This document shows, piece by piece, positions 51,289 to 60,173 of a DNA stretch of 64,000 nucleotides. The position numbers and the translations under genes were made by a program. The notes beneath the pieces are model-generated. The model was not told the origin of the DNA and did no database searches. It saw only the letters and a list, made by a program, of their open reading frames with translations. The DNA is taken from positions 71,463 through 135,462 of the forward strand of contig CAVJLL010000001.1 of NCBI GenBank assembly GCA_963650385.1, in the 5' to 3' direction. The stretch comes from CAG-791 sp963650385 (GTDB lineage Bacteria > Bacillota > Clostridia > Lachnospirales > Lachnospiraceae). Each line of letters begins with the position of its first letter. Position 1 is the stretch's first letter.

Positions 51289-52923
51289 AGTAAACTTCTC
51301 AGCCACCTTCTCCGCCATGCGGATGCCGTCGACGGCGGCAGACATGATGCCGCCGGCATATCCAGCGCCCTCTCCGCACGGGAAAAGGCCGGCCGCTGCG
51401 GACTCTCCGCTCTCTCCCCTCAGAATCCGGACCGGTGAGCTCGTCCTAGATTCAAGACCGATGACATAGCAGTCCTCGCCGTCGTAGCCCTTCATTTTCT
51501 GTCCGAACTGCTGCATGCCTTCCTTAAAGTCCCCGGTCAGCTCCGGCGGAAGAAGCGTATGGAGCGGAGCCGGTGCCGCGGCGCCCCTGATGCAGAGCTC
51601 CTTGGCGGATGGGAGGCCGGCATCGGTTTTACCTGCTGCAAAGGAGGCATACCGCTGAACCGGAACCTTCCCGCCTGCCAGCGCATAAGCCTTCTCCTCC
51701 AGCCTTTCCTGAAAAGCAAGACCATCCAGAACGCCGGTGCCGCCGAAGTCCTCCGGACCCACGGTCATGACAATGGCGCTGTTGGCGCGCGCCGCATCTC
51801 TTTTATAGTCGCTCATTCCGTTTACGGCAAGTCTTTTCGGCTCCGAGGAAGCATTCACGACAAAGCCGCCCGGGCACATGCAAAAGGAATACACGCCCCG
51901 CCCGTCAGAAGCCCTTGCCGTCAGCTTGTAGCTGGCCGGTGTCAGATGAAGGCGTTCGAGCTCCGCAGGGTCAGAAATTCCGTACTGACTCTGATTGATC
52001 AGCTGCTGCGGATGCGAAACGCGGAAGCCCACGGCAAAGTTCTTGGCCTCCATCGGAATCCCGCTTGCCTGCAGCATCCGGATGGTATCCCTGGCGCTGT
52101 GTCCCGGTGCCAGAATCACCGCCTCCGCCGGAAGAAATGATTCGCTCTGTTCCCCTTTTTCCTGAATCCAGAGTCCCTGCAGCCGTCCGTTTTCCACGGA
52201 GAGCCTCGTGACGCAGGTCTCGAACCGCACCTGCCCGCCGAGGCGGCAGATGTCGTCCCGGAGCGTGCGGATCACATGCCGGAGCCGGTCCGTGCCGATG
52301 TGCGGAATCTGCTCATACGCGATATCCTCGGGTGCACCCGCCTGTAAAAAGGTGTCCAGCACCTCCTGCACGCGCCCCGCTTTATCGGTCACATTGGACG
52401 TGAGCTTGCCGTCGGAGAAGGTTCCGGCGCCGCCCTCACCGAACTGAATGTTCGATTCCGGATTCAGCTCGCCCGTCTCCCAGAAGTGCTCTACGCTCCT
52501 CGTCCGCTCCTCCATGCACTGTCCGCGCTCCAAAATGATCGGCGCATAGCCGGCTCTTGCCAGCATGAGTCCGGCGAAAATACCGGCCGGCCCGAACCCG
52601 ACGACCACCGGGCGGTGCTGCAGCGCCCTTGCATCCGGCGACGGCGATGGGAACCGATAGCAGGCCGCATCCTTTCGGCGAAGAGACCCTGCATTTTTGC
52701 CCGCTCTTGCGAGCACCCGCGCTTCCTCCTTCTCCGAGGAAAGGCGGATCTGCACAGTATAGACGTCCCAGAGGACCGGCTTTTTTCTGGCATCCACTGC
52801 ATGACGCACGATGCGGTAAGACATCGGCGCGCCTGCGGACAGCCGAAGGTGCCTTCGTATTCTGCTTTCCAACATCCCCGGGTCCGTCCCGCAGGGGAGT
52901 TTAATCTGACTTAGTTCCAGCAC
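51274..52923 (-). CDS. FAD-dependent oxidoreductase (COG2509-type)
   Basis: 549-residue flavoprotein. A short N-terminal domain (about 1-90) precedes an FAD-binding Rossmann fold with HRPVVVGFGPAGIFAGLMLA (107-126) and later RYASFAAGKTD, FPCGEGAGYAGGIMSAAVDG. The family is described as uncharacterised FAD-dependent dehydrogenases; the substrate is unknown. It starts with GTG at 52923, overlapping the end of the HI0933-like gene by 13 bases and preceded by GGAGACAACAA, so the two flavoproteins are coupled. The last codons lie in a family B repeat. Confidence 0.87.
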   Translation of the reverse strand: MLELSQIKLPCGTDPGMLESRIRRHLRLSAGAPMSYRIVRHAVDARKKPVLWDVYTVQIRLSSEKEEARVLARAGKNAGSLRRKDAACYRFPSPSPDARALQHRPVVVGFGPAGIFAGLMLARAGYAPIILERGQCMEERTRSVEHFWETGELNPESNIQFGEGGAGTFSDGKLTSNVTDKAGRVQEVLDTFLQAGAPEDIAYEQIPHIGTDRLRHVIRTLRDDICRLGGQVRFETCVTRLSVENGRLQGLWIQEKGEQSESFLPAEAVILAPGHSARDTIRMLQASGIPMEAKNFAVGFRVSHPQQLINQSQYGISDPAELERLHLTPASYKLTARASDGRGVYSFCMCPGGFVVNASSEPKRLAVNGMSDYKRDAARANSAIVMTVGPEDFGGTGVLDGLAFQERLEEKAYALAGGKVPVQRYASFAAGKTDAGLPSAKELCIRGAAAPAPLHTLLPPELTGDFKEGMQQFGQKMKGYDGEDCYVIGLESRTSSPVRILRGESGESAAAGLFPCGEGAGYAGGIMSAAVDGIRMAEKVAEKFTPAAG

Positions 52924-54311
52924 TTGTTGTCTCCGTTCTCCATCCTCAGCCGTCTGAGCGCGCCCTTCCCTGCGGCCGCACCGGAATGAAAGGCAAATGT
53001 AAGGTTGTAGCCGCCGCAGAGGCCGTCAACATCCAGAAGCTCCCCCGCCAGAAACAGTCCGGGAACCCTTCCGGATTCCATGTCCGCCGTGGTCTCGGAG
53101 AGCGAAACGCCGCCGGCGGTCACCTGCGCCCGCTCATAGCCGGGCGTCCCTGTAACCGCAAACTCTGTATGCCGGACCATGGAGAGAAGGTGCCACAGCG
53201 TCCGGTCCGGATCGGGCACCTTATAGAGCTTCCTCTCCGGAATCTCGCCGCACCGCTCGACCAGAAAGGCCGCCGCCTTGTCCGGCACAAGCCCCAACAG
53301 AAAGTCCTGCAGAAGGGACGTTCCGCATAAGGGGTGTCCCTCCTGCACCGCGCGCTTTGCCGCCGCGATCTCCTCCCGCGCCTTCTGCAAACGCTGCGAG
53401 GCGATCCGGTCCCATTCCGCGTTCGACAGCTCCGGAAGAAAATCAATAACGGCGGTTACAGGCTGCTCCAAAGAGGCTCCCGCTGCGTATCTTGATACCT
53501 GAAAGGTCGGAATTCCGCTGATTCCGTCCGCCGTGAACTGGAGCTCTCCGCGGCCGGATGCCAGGAGCTTGCCTTCGGAACACGGACCATCAAACAGTCG
53601 GATCTCTCCCGTCGTCCGAAGGCCCGCCAGGCGCTTCAAGCCGGCATCCTTTGCGAGCAGCATGCACAGCGAAGGGGACAGTGCGGTCACCCGGTGTCCG
53701 AGCGCCGCCGCCAGGCGGTACCCATCGCCCGCGCATCCGTACGTTTTGGATACCATGCCCCCCGCCGCCAGAATGACGGCATCGGCGGAAACATATTTTC
53801 CGGAGGGAAGTCCCGATGCCGCAATCCGGAACCGCCTGCATTCATTTTCACTGCTGGCTCCGTCCGGTCGCACTTCCATCACATCAATCGATTCCGCCCG
53901 CACGCCGGACAGAATCCGAATGCCCAGCTCATCCGCTCTTCGCAGAAGCGCCCTCTGCACGGTCACCGCCTGGTCGCTTCGCGGATACACATAGCCCTGC
54001 CGCTCGTGCGTCAGAACGCCCAGCTCGCTGTGAAAGAACTCCAGCACCTGCTCTGCCCAGTTCTCACAGCCTTCAAAAATCACTTCCTTTACCGCCGGCT
54101 CTGCGCTCGTTCGGTAGCACGCTTCGTTCTGCACCCGGTTCGTGATGTTGCAGCGCCCGTTTCCCGTTGCGAGGAGCTTTTTCCCCGGCTCCTGATTCGC
54201 ATCCAGAACCACAATTTCCGGCTCCGTGCTCTCCCCGCGCGCAATCCCTGCATAAACGGCCGCGGTCAGGCCCGCCATGCCGCCGCCGATGATCACAAGC
54301 CGCCTACGCAT
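52911..54311 (-). CDS. HI0933-family flavoprotein (BaiN/RdsA-like)
   Basis: NAD(P)/FAD-dependent protein of 466 residues. The N-terminal RLVIIGGGMAGLTAAVYAGI is the FAD site, followed by EPGKKLLATGNGRCNITNR, a hallmark of the HI0933 family, and the C-terminal TAGGVSLSETTADMESGRVPG...GGYNLTFAFHSG. Some relatives (BaiN) are linked to bile-acid metabolism in gut Clostridia, but most are uncharacterised, so no substrate is claimed. The ATG at 54311 overlaps the flippase stop (ATGCGTAG) and follows GGAGGACGAAGAGG. Confidence 0.88.
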   Translation of the reverse strand: MRRRLVIIGGGMAGLTAAVYAGIARGESTEPEIVVLDANQEPGKKLLATGNGRCNITNRVQNEACYRTSAEPAVKEVIFEGCENWAEQVLEFFHSELGVLTHERQGYVYPRSDQAVTVQRALLRRADELGIRILSGVRAESIDVMEVRPDGASSENECRRFRIAASGLPSGKYVSADAVILAAGGMVSKTYGCAGDGYRLAAALGHRVTALSPSLCMLLAKDAGLKRLAGLRTTGEIRLFDGPCSEGKLLASGRGELQFTADGISGIPTFQVSRYAAGASLEQPVTAVIDFLPELSNAEWDRIASQRLQKAREEIAAAKRAVQEGHPLCGTSLLQDFLLGLVPDKAAAFLVERCGEIPERKLYKVPDPDRTLWHLLSMVRHTEFAVTGTPGYERAQVTAGGVSLSETTADMESGRVPGLFLAGELLDVDGLCGGYNLTFAFHSGAAAGKGALRRLRMENGDNKCWN

Positions 54312-55974
54312 CCTCTTCGTCCTCCTCCGGAGCCACCGCGCCCAGAATAAGTGCCAGATCATAAATCCAGCCGCCGAACGGAACCCGGTGAATGTTCAGA
54401 AGGTCAGCAGCACGCAGCAGGATGCTCAGAACTGCAAAGAGGATGCAGTAAACCGCCAGCATCAGCACAAGGGCAAGCGCTGCCGGCAGCACGAGAATCA
54501 GATAATCGTTGAGCAGGATCAGCGGAATCGCCGAAACGCCTGCGCACGCTGCAATCAGAAGATCGTCATACCAGAAGCTTGAATCCAGCCGGCCGAACAG
54601 CGAATGCCCTCCGAAATACAGTGCGAGCAGGAACACCGCCGCCATGATATCCAGCGGCCACATATTCATGGTGATGCCTACACCGAACAGATGGAGCAGT
54701 ACCTGCAGAACAATTCCTGCAAAAAAGGAAATGCAGCCGGCCAGAAAGATCATCCGCCTTCCCTTGCAGTTCCAGTACACAACCACTGCCAGAATGATCG
54801 TCTGCAGCAGGAAAATCAGAAAGCTCCCGGACTTCAACGAGAGAATGGCCGATTCCTCTGCCTTGAACGTAAGCTCATGGAACATCGCCGCAATCTCCTT
54901 CGCGGAGGCGAACACAAAGGCAGACATCGGAATCCCCAAGTACGCCGACAGACGCAGCAGAAGGGAAATTCGCATGCGCACCGCCTTCTTTTTGCCGGCA
55001 TTCCATGTGCGCACGACCTGCACGGCCAGCGCGGTAAACGGCATCGCCGCAAGGAAGGCAAGGCACAGGCAGACCGGGAGCCCGATTCCGACAAAGCCGC
55101 CCCAGTACGATGCCAGCGTATTGGAGCGAACCTCCTGGGAATTCATCCACAGGCGGGACCCGATCAGAATCGCCAGGACCGGGAAGAGCGGCATGGAAAG
55201 AGACAGAACCAGATGCCGAAGGCAATAGACAAAGAGCTCCGATGCCTTCTCCCGTCCGTCCGTACGAAACAGATCGTCCTGCCGGAAGCGCGAACTCCTC
55301 TGCAAAGACCGCAGTGCCAGAAAGCCGGCGGCTCCGCCCAGGATCAGCATCGCAAGGACAATGACCGAAACACCGACGGCCATGCCGCAGGCGGCATAGA
55401 TGCAGCCCATGGAATCATTGCGAAGAAGTGCGCCGACCTTCACGCCTCTGGCATAGCCGGTAACCGAGAAAATGCCGCCGGCAGTAAGAGTCCCGATGGA
55501 CATGATCCACGGCATGAGCGCGGCGCCTCTTTGCGCGCGCGGCGTACCTGTTCCCATGAGAAGCCCCTGAATAAGCCCCGGAAACGGCAGCACAAAGACC
55601 GCCGGAAGATACGTGCGCAGAACCGCTGCATACAGCGTGTTGTGCAGAAGGAACGTCACCGCCTGGCACAGAAGAAAGCCTCCGAGGCAGGTGACAAGGA
55701 GCACCTTCAGGGAGGCATAAAAGACCGCAGCGGCATCTGCATACTTATGCCGCTGCAGCCGCTTTTCCATTTGCTGCTGCACAAAACCGCTGACGCCGAC
55801 AAAGCTGCCGACAAACGACGCAGCAAGGAGCAGGAACGGAACCCCTGCATAAAACATTACCGTGCTGCCAAGACACAGAGAAAACAGCACGGATACAACG
55901 CACAAAACCACAGGCAGCAAGAGCACCGAGGTGAGTCCGATATCGAATTTGCGAAGCTTTCTGGAACCTGCCAC
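54304..55974 (-). CDS. MOP-superfamily flippase-like membrane protein
   Basis: 556-residue integral membrane protein with about 12-14 predicted helices spread over the whole length (for example VLLLPVVLCVVSVLFSLCL near 17-35). It resembles MATE/MVF/polysaccharide-flippase proteins such as SpoVB, MurJ and Wzx, with short basic loops and an acidic C-terminal tail (PEEDEEDA). Which lipid-linked substrate it moves, if any, cannot be decided. It starts with GTG at 55974 after GGAGGTGTAAGGCGG, directly following ybeY, so it may be co-transcribed with ybeY-phoH. Confidence 0.72.
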   Translation of the reverse strand: MAGSRKLRKFDIGLTSVLLLPVVLCVVSVLFSLCLGSTVMFYAGVPFLLLAASFVGSFVGVSGFVQQQMEKRLQRHKYADAAAVFYASLKVLLVTCLGGFLLCQAVTFLLHNTLYAAVLRTYLPAVFVLPFPGLIQGLLMGTGTPRAQRGAALMPWIMSIGTLTAGGIFSVTGYARGVKVGALLRNDSMGCIYAACGMAVGVSVIVLAMLILGGAAGFLALRSLQRSSRFRQDDLFRTDGREKASELFVYCLRHLVLSLSMPLFPVLAILIGSRLWMNSQEVRSNTLASYWGGFVGIGLPVCLCLAFLAAMPFTALAVQVVRTWNAGKKKAVRMRISLLLRLSAYLGIPMSAFVFASAKEIAAMFHELTFKAEESAILSLKSGSFLIFLLQTIILAVVVYWNCKGRRMIFLAGCISFFAGIVLQVLLHLFGVGITMNMWPLDIMAAVFLLALYFGGHSLFGRLDSSFWYDDLLIAACAGVSAIPLILLNDYLILVLPAALALVLMLAVYCILFAVLSILLRAADLLNIHRVPFGGWIYDLALILGAVAPEEDEEDA

Positions 55975-55979
55975 CCGCC

Positions 55980-56528
55980 TTACACCTCCCGCGTAATCTG
56001 CAGTGCCGAAAGAACGCTCTCCTGCCGGGCGAACATCACTTCCGCATCCTCCGGCGTCATATGATCATAGCCGCACAGATGCAGCATGCTGTGGGCAATG
56101 AGGAAGGCAAATTCGCGTTTTCTGGAATGTCCGTACTCCTTGGCCTGGCTGGCTGTGCGGTTCAAATTCAGTACAATATCTCCCAAGAGAAGGCATCCGG
56201 TCTCCGGATCCATAAAATCCGCCGATGCGGCGCCTTCTGTCTGCGCCGATTTGAGAAGCTCCCAGTCTCCCGGGCCGCCGGCTCCCTCGAACGGAAGATT
56301 CGGGAAGGACAGAACGTCGGTGGACTGATCCAGTCCGCGGCAGGTGCTGTTGATGCTCCGGATCTCCTCATCGCCGACATAGCTCAGCGACACCTCCGCC
56401 GGCACCGGGCACCCCTCCTGCTCCAGAACCTTCTCGCAGACCGCCTTTGCGACGGCTTCCTTATCGAAGTCAAATTCAAGACTGGGATCTGCGGTATTCT
56501 CTTCGCTGACGATCAGCTGCACCTGCAT
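55980..56528 (-). CDS. ybeY: Endoribonuclease YbeY
   Basis: Zinc endoribonuclease for 16S rRNA 3' maturation and ribosome quality control. 182 residues from the ATG at 56528 (MQVQLIVSEEN), which has GAGGAG about ten bases upstream. ATGs at 56537 and 56546 give small extensions. The zinc motif FLIAHSMLHLCGYDHMTPED is near the C-terminus, and LLGDIVLNLNRTASQAKEYG precedes it. It overlaps the phoH end by about 50 bases. phoH-ybeY pairing is widespread. Confidence 0.95.
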   Translation of the reverse strand: MQVQLIVSEENTADPSLEFDFDKEAVAKAVCEKVLEQEGCPVPAEVSLSYVGDEEIRSINSTCRGLDQSTDVLSFPNLPFEGAGGPGDWELLKSAQTEGAASADFMDPETGCLLLGDIVLNLNRTASQAKEYGHSRKREFAFLIAHSMLHLCGYDHMTPEDAEVMFARQESVLSALQITREV

Positions 56529-57489
56529 GCTTTTCATACTCCTCATAGGCTTTTACAATCTTCTGCACGAGCGGATGGCGGACCACGTCCCTGGCATCCA
56601 GCGACACAAAGCAAAGGCCCTCGATCTTTTTGCGGCCCAGAATCTTCGTGGCAACATCAAGGCCCGATACGGTTCCTCTCGCCAGGTCCTTCTGGGTGGC
56701 ATCGCCTGTAATGACTGCGTGCGAGCCGAAGCCAAAGCGCGTCAGGAACATCTTCATCTGCTCGGGTGTCGTGTTCTGCGCTTCATCCAGAATGATGTAC
56801 GCATTGTCCAGCGTGCGTCCGCGCATATAGGCGAGCGGGGCCACCTCAATGAGGCCCTTCTCCATATTGGCCTGGAATTTATCGGCTCCCATAATCTGAT
56901 ACAGCGCATCGTAGAGCGGCCGCAGATACGGGTCCACCTTGCTCTGGAGATCCCCCGGCAAAAAGCCGAGCTTCTCCCCGGCCTCGATGGCAGGGCGCGT
57001 TAAAATGATGCGCTCCACCTCATGATTCTGAAAGGCCGTAATCGCCATCGCCATCGCCAGGAACGTCTTGCCGGTGCCTGCCGGGCCGTTGGCAAAAACG
57101 ATCAGATGATCCCGGATGGCCTGAATGTATTTTTCCTGTCCGATGGTCTTGGGCTTGATGGGCTTTCCGGAGGTCGTATGGCAGATCACATCGCTGTCAA
57201 GCGCCGGCAGAAGGTCCGGGTTGTCCCTGGCCTCCTTCTGCACATCCAGAAGATAATTCACATTCTGATCCTCGATCATGGTCCCCCTTCCGGCGAGCCC
57301 GGCCAGCTGCCGAAGGGTCAGCACTGCCTGCGAAACCGCCTCCGGAGATTCCCCGGAGACTTGAAGCTCTCCGCCGCGCGTCACCACCGCAACGCCCAGC
57401 TCCTCTTCGATTCTGCGGACAAAGCTGTCCCCTCTTCCGAATATTTCGCGCTGAATATCTGCGCTCAGCTGCAGCTTTTCTGTCTTCAT
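56476..57489 (-). CDS. phoH: PhoH-like ATPase
   Basis: 337-residue PhoH/PhoL-type P-loop protein, probably an RNA-related ATPase or helicase. A KH-like N-terminal domain (about 1-100) precedes Walker A FANGPAGTGKTFLAMAMAI (133-151) and Walker B AYIILDEAQNTTPEQMKMFL (231-250). Its ATG overlaps the nfnB stop by four bases, and its end overlaps ybeY, so nfnB-phoH-ybeY are translationally linked even though the functions differ. Confidence 0.93.
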   Translation of the reverse strand: MKTEKLQLSADIQREIFGRGDSFVRRIEEELGVAVVTRGGELQVSGESPEAVSQAVLTLRQLAGLAGRGTMIEDQNVNYLLDVQKEARDNPDLLPALDSDVICHTTSGKPIKPKTIGQEKYIQAIRDHLIVFANGPAGTGKTFLAMAMAITAFQNHEVERIILTRPAIEAGEKLGFLPGDLQSKVDPYLRPLYDALYQIMGADKFQANMEKGLIEVAPLAYMRGRTLDNAYIILDEAQNTTPEQMKMFLTRFGFGSHAVITGDATQKDLARGTVSGLDVATKILGRKKIEGLCFVSLDARDVVRHPLVQKIVKAYEEYEKHAGAADRQRREYRRSQS

Positions 57490-58883
57490 CTGTTCTTCAG
57501 ATACTCGTCAATTTCCTTTGCAGCCTGCTTACCGGCTCCCATTGCCAGGATTACCGTTGCAGCGCCGGTTACGGCATCGCCGCCGGCAAATACGCCGGGC
57601 TTGGATGTCTCCTCTGTGCCTTCCTTTACGATAAGGCGGCCTCTCTTGTCTGCGTCCAGACCCTCTGTGGTCCGGTGCAGGAGCGGATTAGGCGAGGTTC
57701 CCAGCGCCATGATGACGGCGTCGCACTCGATTTCAAATGCAGAGTCCGGAATCTCCACAGGGCTGCGTCTGCCGGATGCATCGGGCTCTCCCAGCTCCAT
57801 GCGGACGCACCGGCAGCCCTTTACCCAGCCGTTCTCATCCACGAGGATCTCCGTCGGATTGCACAGAAGGTCGAATACAATTCCCTCCTCCTTGGCATGG
57901 CCGACCTCTTCCTTTCTGGCAGGAAGCTCCTCCTCGCTGCGGCGGTATACGATGTGCGTCTCCGCGCCGAGGCGCCTTGCCGTTCTGGCAGCATCCATAG
58001 CCACATTGCCGCCGCCGACAACCACGCACTTTTGCGGGCGCATGATGGGTGTGCGGGACTCCTCCGAATACGCGCCCATCAGATTGGATCTGGTCAGGAA
58101 CTCATTGGCGGAGAATACGCCGAGCGCCTGCTCTCCGGGAATGTTCATGAAGCGCGGAAGGCCCGCTCCGGACCCGATGAAGACGGCGTCAAAGCCCTCT
58201 TCCTTCATCAGATGGTCAACGGTCGTGGAGCGTCCCACCACGCAGTCGGTCTCGATGGTTACGCCGAGCGCCTTCACGTTCTCCACTTCCTTGGCAACGA
58301 CGCGGTCCTTGGGCAGACGGAATTCCGGAATGCCGTAGACCAGCACGCCGCCGGCCTTATGCAGCGCTTCGAAAATATGGACGCTGTATCCCATTTTCGC
58401 AAGATCGCCGGCGCAGGTAAGGCCGGAAGGGCCGGCACCGATGACTGCAACCTTTTTGCCGTTCGGTGTGGAGTGGTTCTCCGGACGGATGCCCATCTCT
58501 CTTGCTGTATCTGCCGTATAGCGCTCGAGCTTGCCGATGGAAACAGCTTCGCCGCGGATGCCGCGGATGCACTTGGCTTCGCACTGGCGCTCCTGCGGGC
58601 AAACGCGTCCGCAGACGGCCGGAAGTGCGGAGGACTCGCTGATCACGTCATACGCGCCCTTTACATTGCCGGTCTTGAGCTCCGAGATGAAGCCGGGAAT
58701 GTTGATGGATACCGGACATCCCTGTACGCACTGGGGATTTTTGCAGTTAAGGCAGCGGGAAGCCTCTGCCTGCGCCTCCTCTGCGTTGTATCCCAGACAA
58801 ACCTCTTCAAAATTTGCTGCACGGACTGCGGGATCCTGCTCCCGGACCGGCACTTTTTTCATCATATCAACCTGAATTGCCAT
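57486..58883 (-). CDS. nfnB: NADPH-binding large subunit NfnB (GltD-like)
   Basis: 465-residue flavoprotein of the GltD/NfnB family. The N-terminus has eight cluster cysteines, Cys44/47/52/56 (CLNCKNPQCVQGC) and Cys91/95/101/105 (CGRVCPQERQCEAKC), then FAD motif VAVIGAGPSGLTCAGDLA and NADPH motif VVVGGGNVAMDAARTARRLG. The partner NfnA gene lies just upstream, supporting electron-bifurcating NADH-dependent reduced ferredoxin:NADP+ oxidoreductase rather than glutamate synthase: no gltB large subunit is present. The ATG at 58883 gives the expected start MAIQVDMMKK. A family A element lies in the gap to nfnA. Confidence 0.88.
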   Translation of the reverse strand: MAIQVDMMKKVPVREQDPAVRAANFEEVCLGYNAEEAQAEASRCLNCKNPQCVQGCPVSINIPGFISELKTGNVKGAYDVISESSALPAVCGRVCPQERQCEAKCIRGIRGEAVSIGKLERYTADTAREMGIRPENHSTPNGKKVAVIGAGPSGLTCAGDLAKMGYSVHIFEALHKAGGVLVYGIPEFRLPKDRVVAKEVENVKALGVTIETDCVVGRSTTVDHLMKEEGFDAVFIGSGAGLPRFMNIPGEQALGVFSANEFLTRSNLMGAYSEESRTPIMRPQKCVVVGGGNVAMDAARTARRLGAETHIVYRRSEEELPARKEEVGHAKEEGIVFDLLCNPTEILVDENGWVKGCRCVRMELGEPDASGRRSPVEIPDSAFEIECDAVIMALGTSPNPLLHRTTEGLDADKRGRLIVKEGTEETSKPGVFAGGDAVTGAATVILAMGAGKQAAKEIDEYLKNR

Positions 58884-58908
58884 ATCCTGTATTCTCCATA
58901 TCGATCCG

Positions 58909-59056
58909 TTTATATAGCGCCTGCCATATTTCAACATGAATTGACTGCTTGCAGGCAAATTCATGATTGAAATTGGCAGGCGGCCAAGGCGCGGAGCGCC
59001 TATGGCCCGCCACATCGAGGATTTGCGAAGCAAATTCGAGATGGGCGCTAGATAAA
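58909..59056. repeat. Family A palindromic element, copy 2
   Basis: A 148-bp copy between nfnA and nfnB. The ends TTTATATAGCGC and GCGCTAGATAAA pair 11 of 12, although the bases differ from copy 1. Base of hairpin 2 is CGCCTGCC/GGCAGGCG (copy 1: CACCTGCC/GGCAGGTG), upper stem CATG/CATG (copy 1: CGTG/CACG). These are compensatory changes. It lies inside the nfnAB operon. Confidence 0.85.
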
Positions 59057-59065
59057 AATGCCAAG

Positions 59066-59944
59066 TTACTTACAGTGGCCGCAGCCGCCCTCGTGGGTAT
59101 CGCCCTCCTGCAGCTTCAGAAGGAGGCGTCCCTCCTCGGTCTTATAGAGTCTGGAGCGCTGCATTGCCTGGTCAAAGTCGATCTCCCAGCCGTCAAACTC
59201 CGGGCCGTCCACGCAGGCGAACTTCACCTTGCCGCCGACCATCAGTCGACATGCGCCGCACATTCCTGTTCCGTCCACCATGATGGTGTTCATGCTGGCA
59301 GCTGTGGGAATGCCCAGCTTCTTGGTCAGTGCGCAGGCGAACTTCATCATGATCATCGGTCCGATGACCACGCAGTGGTCGTAGCGCTTGCCCTCGTCGT
59401 AGAGCTGCTGCAGTGCCACGCATACATTTCCGTGAATGCCATAAGAGCCGTCATCCGTTGCAAAATAAAGGTTTCCGGTAACTGCCTTCATCTCCTCCTC
59501 GAGAATCAGGATGTCCTTGGACCGTGCACCCTGGATGCAGTCCGCATCCACGCCGTTCTCGTGGAGCCACTTCAGCTGATGGTAAACCGGTGCCGTTCCG
59601 ACGCCGCCGGCGATGAACAGGAGCTTTTTCTGGCGAAGCTCCTCGATCGGAATGTCCACCAGATCCGAAGGATTTCCGAGAGGACCGACGACGTCTGCAA
59701 AGCAGTCCCCGACTTCGAGCTCGGCCATCCGCGTGGTCTCTGCGCCTACCGTCTGGAACACAATCGTGATCTGTCCCTTTTCCTTGTCATCGTCGCAGAT
59801 CGTCAGCGGAATCCGCTCGCCCTCTGCATCGGCCCGGACAATCAGAAACTGTCCCGGCATTGCGCGCTCTGCAACCCTCGGTGCCGTAATATCCATACGG
59901 TAGACCTTAGGTCCGAGAAGCTCTTTTCTGGTAATTTCAAACAT
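59066..59944 (-). CDS. nfnA: NADH-binding small subunit NfnA (ferredoxin reductase-like)
   Basis: 292-residue FAD/NAD-binding protein of the PyrK/ferredoxin-NADP reductase type. The FAD domain is about 1-95 (MPGQFLIVR, IPLTICDDD), the NAD part has FIAGGVGTAPVYHQL (110-124), and a [2Fe-2S] region has Cys229, Cys232 and Cys244 (GMCGACRLMVGGKVKFAC). Paired with nfnB just downstream, it fits the electron-bifurcating Nfn complex, which links NADH, NADPH and ferredoxin pools. The ATG at 59944 follows AAAGGGGAATAGAGAGT. Family A elements flank it on both sides. Confidence 0.88.
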   Translation of the reverse strand: MFEITRKELLGPKVYRMDITAPRVAERAMPGQFLIVRADAEGERIPLTICDDDKEKGQITIVFQTVGAETTRMAELEVGDCFADVVGPLGNPSDLVDIPIEELRQKKLLFIAGGVGTAPVYHQLKWLHENGVDADCIQGARSKDILILEEEMKAVTGNLYFATDDGSYGIHGNVCVALQQLYDEGKRYDHCVVIGPMIMMKFACALTKKLGIPTAASMNTIMVDGTGMCGACRLMVGGKVKFACVDGPEFDGWEIDFDQAMQRSRLYKTEEGRLLLKLQEGDTHEGGCGHCK

Positions 59945-59975
59945 ACTCTCTATTCCCCTTTCCTTAGTGAATCTG

Positions 59976-60128
59976 TATCTGTTCAGCACCTGCCATATTT
60001 CAACGTGAATTGACTGCTTGCAGGAAAATTCACGATTGAAATTGGCAGGCGGCCAAGGCTCGAAGAGCCTTTGGCCAGCCACATCGAGAATTTGCAAAGC
60101 AAATTCGAGATGGATGCTGAATAATTAC
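59976..60128. repeat. Family A palindromic element, copy 3
   Basis: A 153-bp copy upstream of nfnA. The ends GTATCTGTTCAGCA and TGCTGAATAATTAC are complementary at 11 of 14 positions. Hairpin 3 is AGGCTC-GAA-GAGCCT, replacing the AGGCGC/GCGCCT pair of the other copies with another paired set. The element is directly flanked by an 8-base direct repeat GTGAATCT (59968-59975 and 60129-60136). Confidence 0.85.
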
Positions 60129-60173
60129 GTGAATCTTAATCATTCCGTGTTCATTCGCCTCAATTTGCAAAAA

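Noticed and set aside
58884..60173. CRISPR array, because similar sequences recur near 58.9 and 60.0 kb
   Set aside because: The repeats are about 150 bp, palindromic and separated by a gene, with no short regular spacers and no cas genes.
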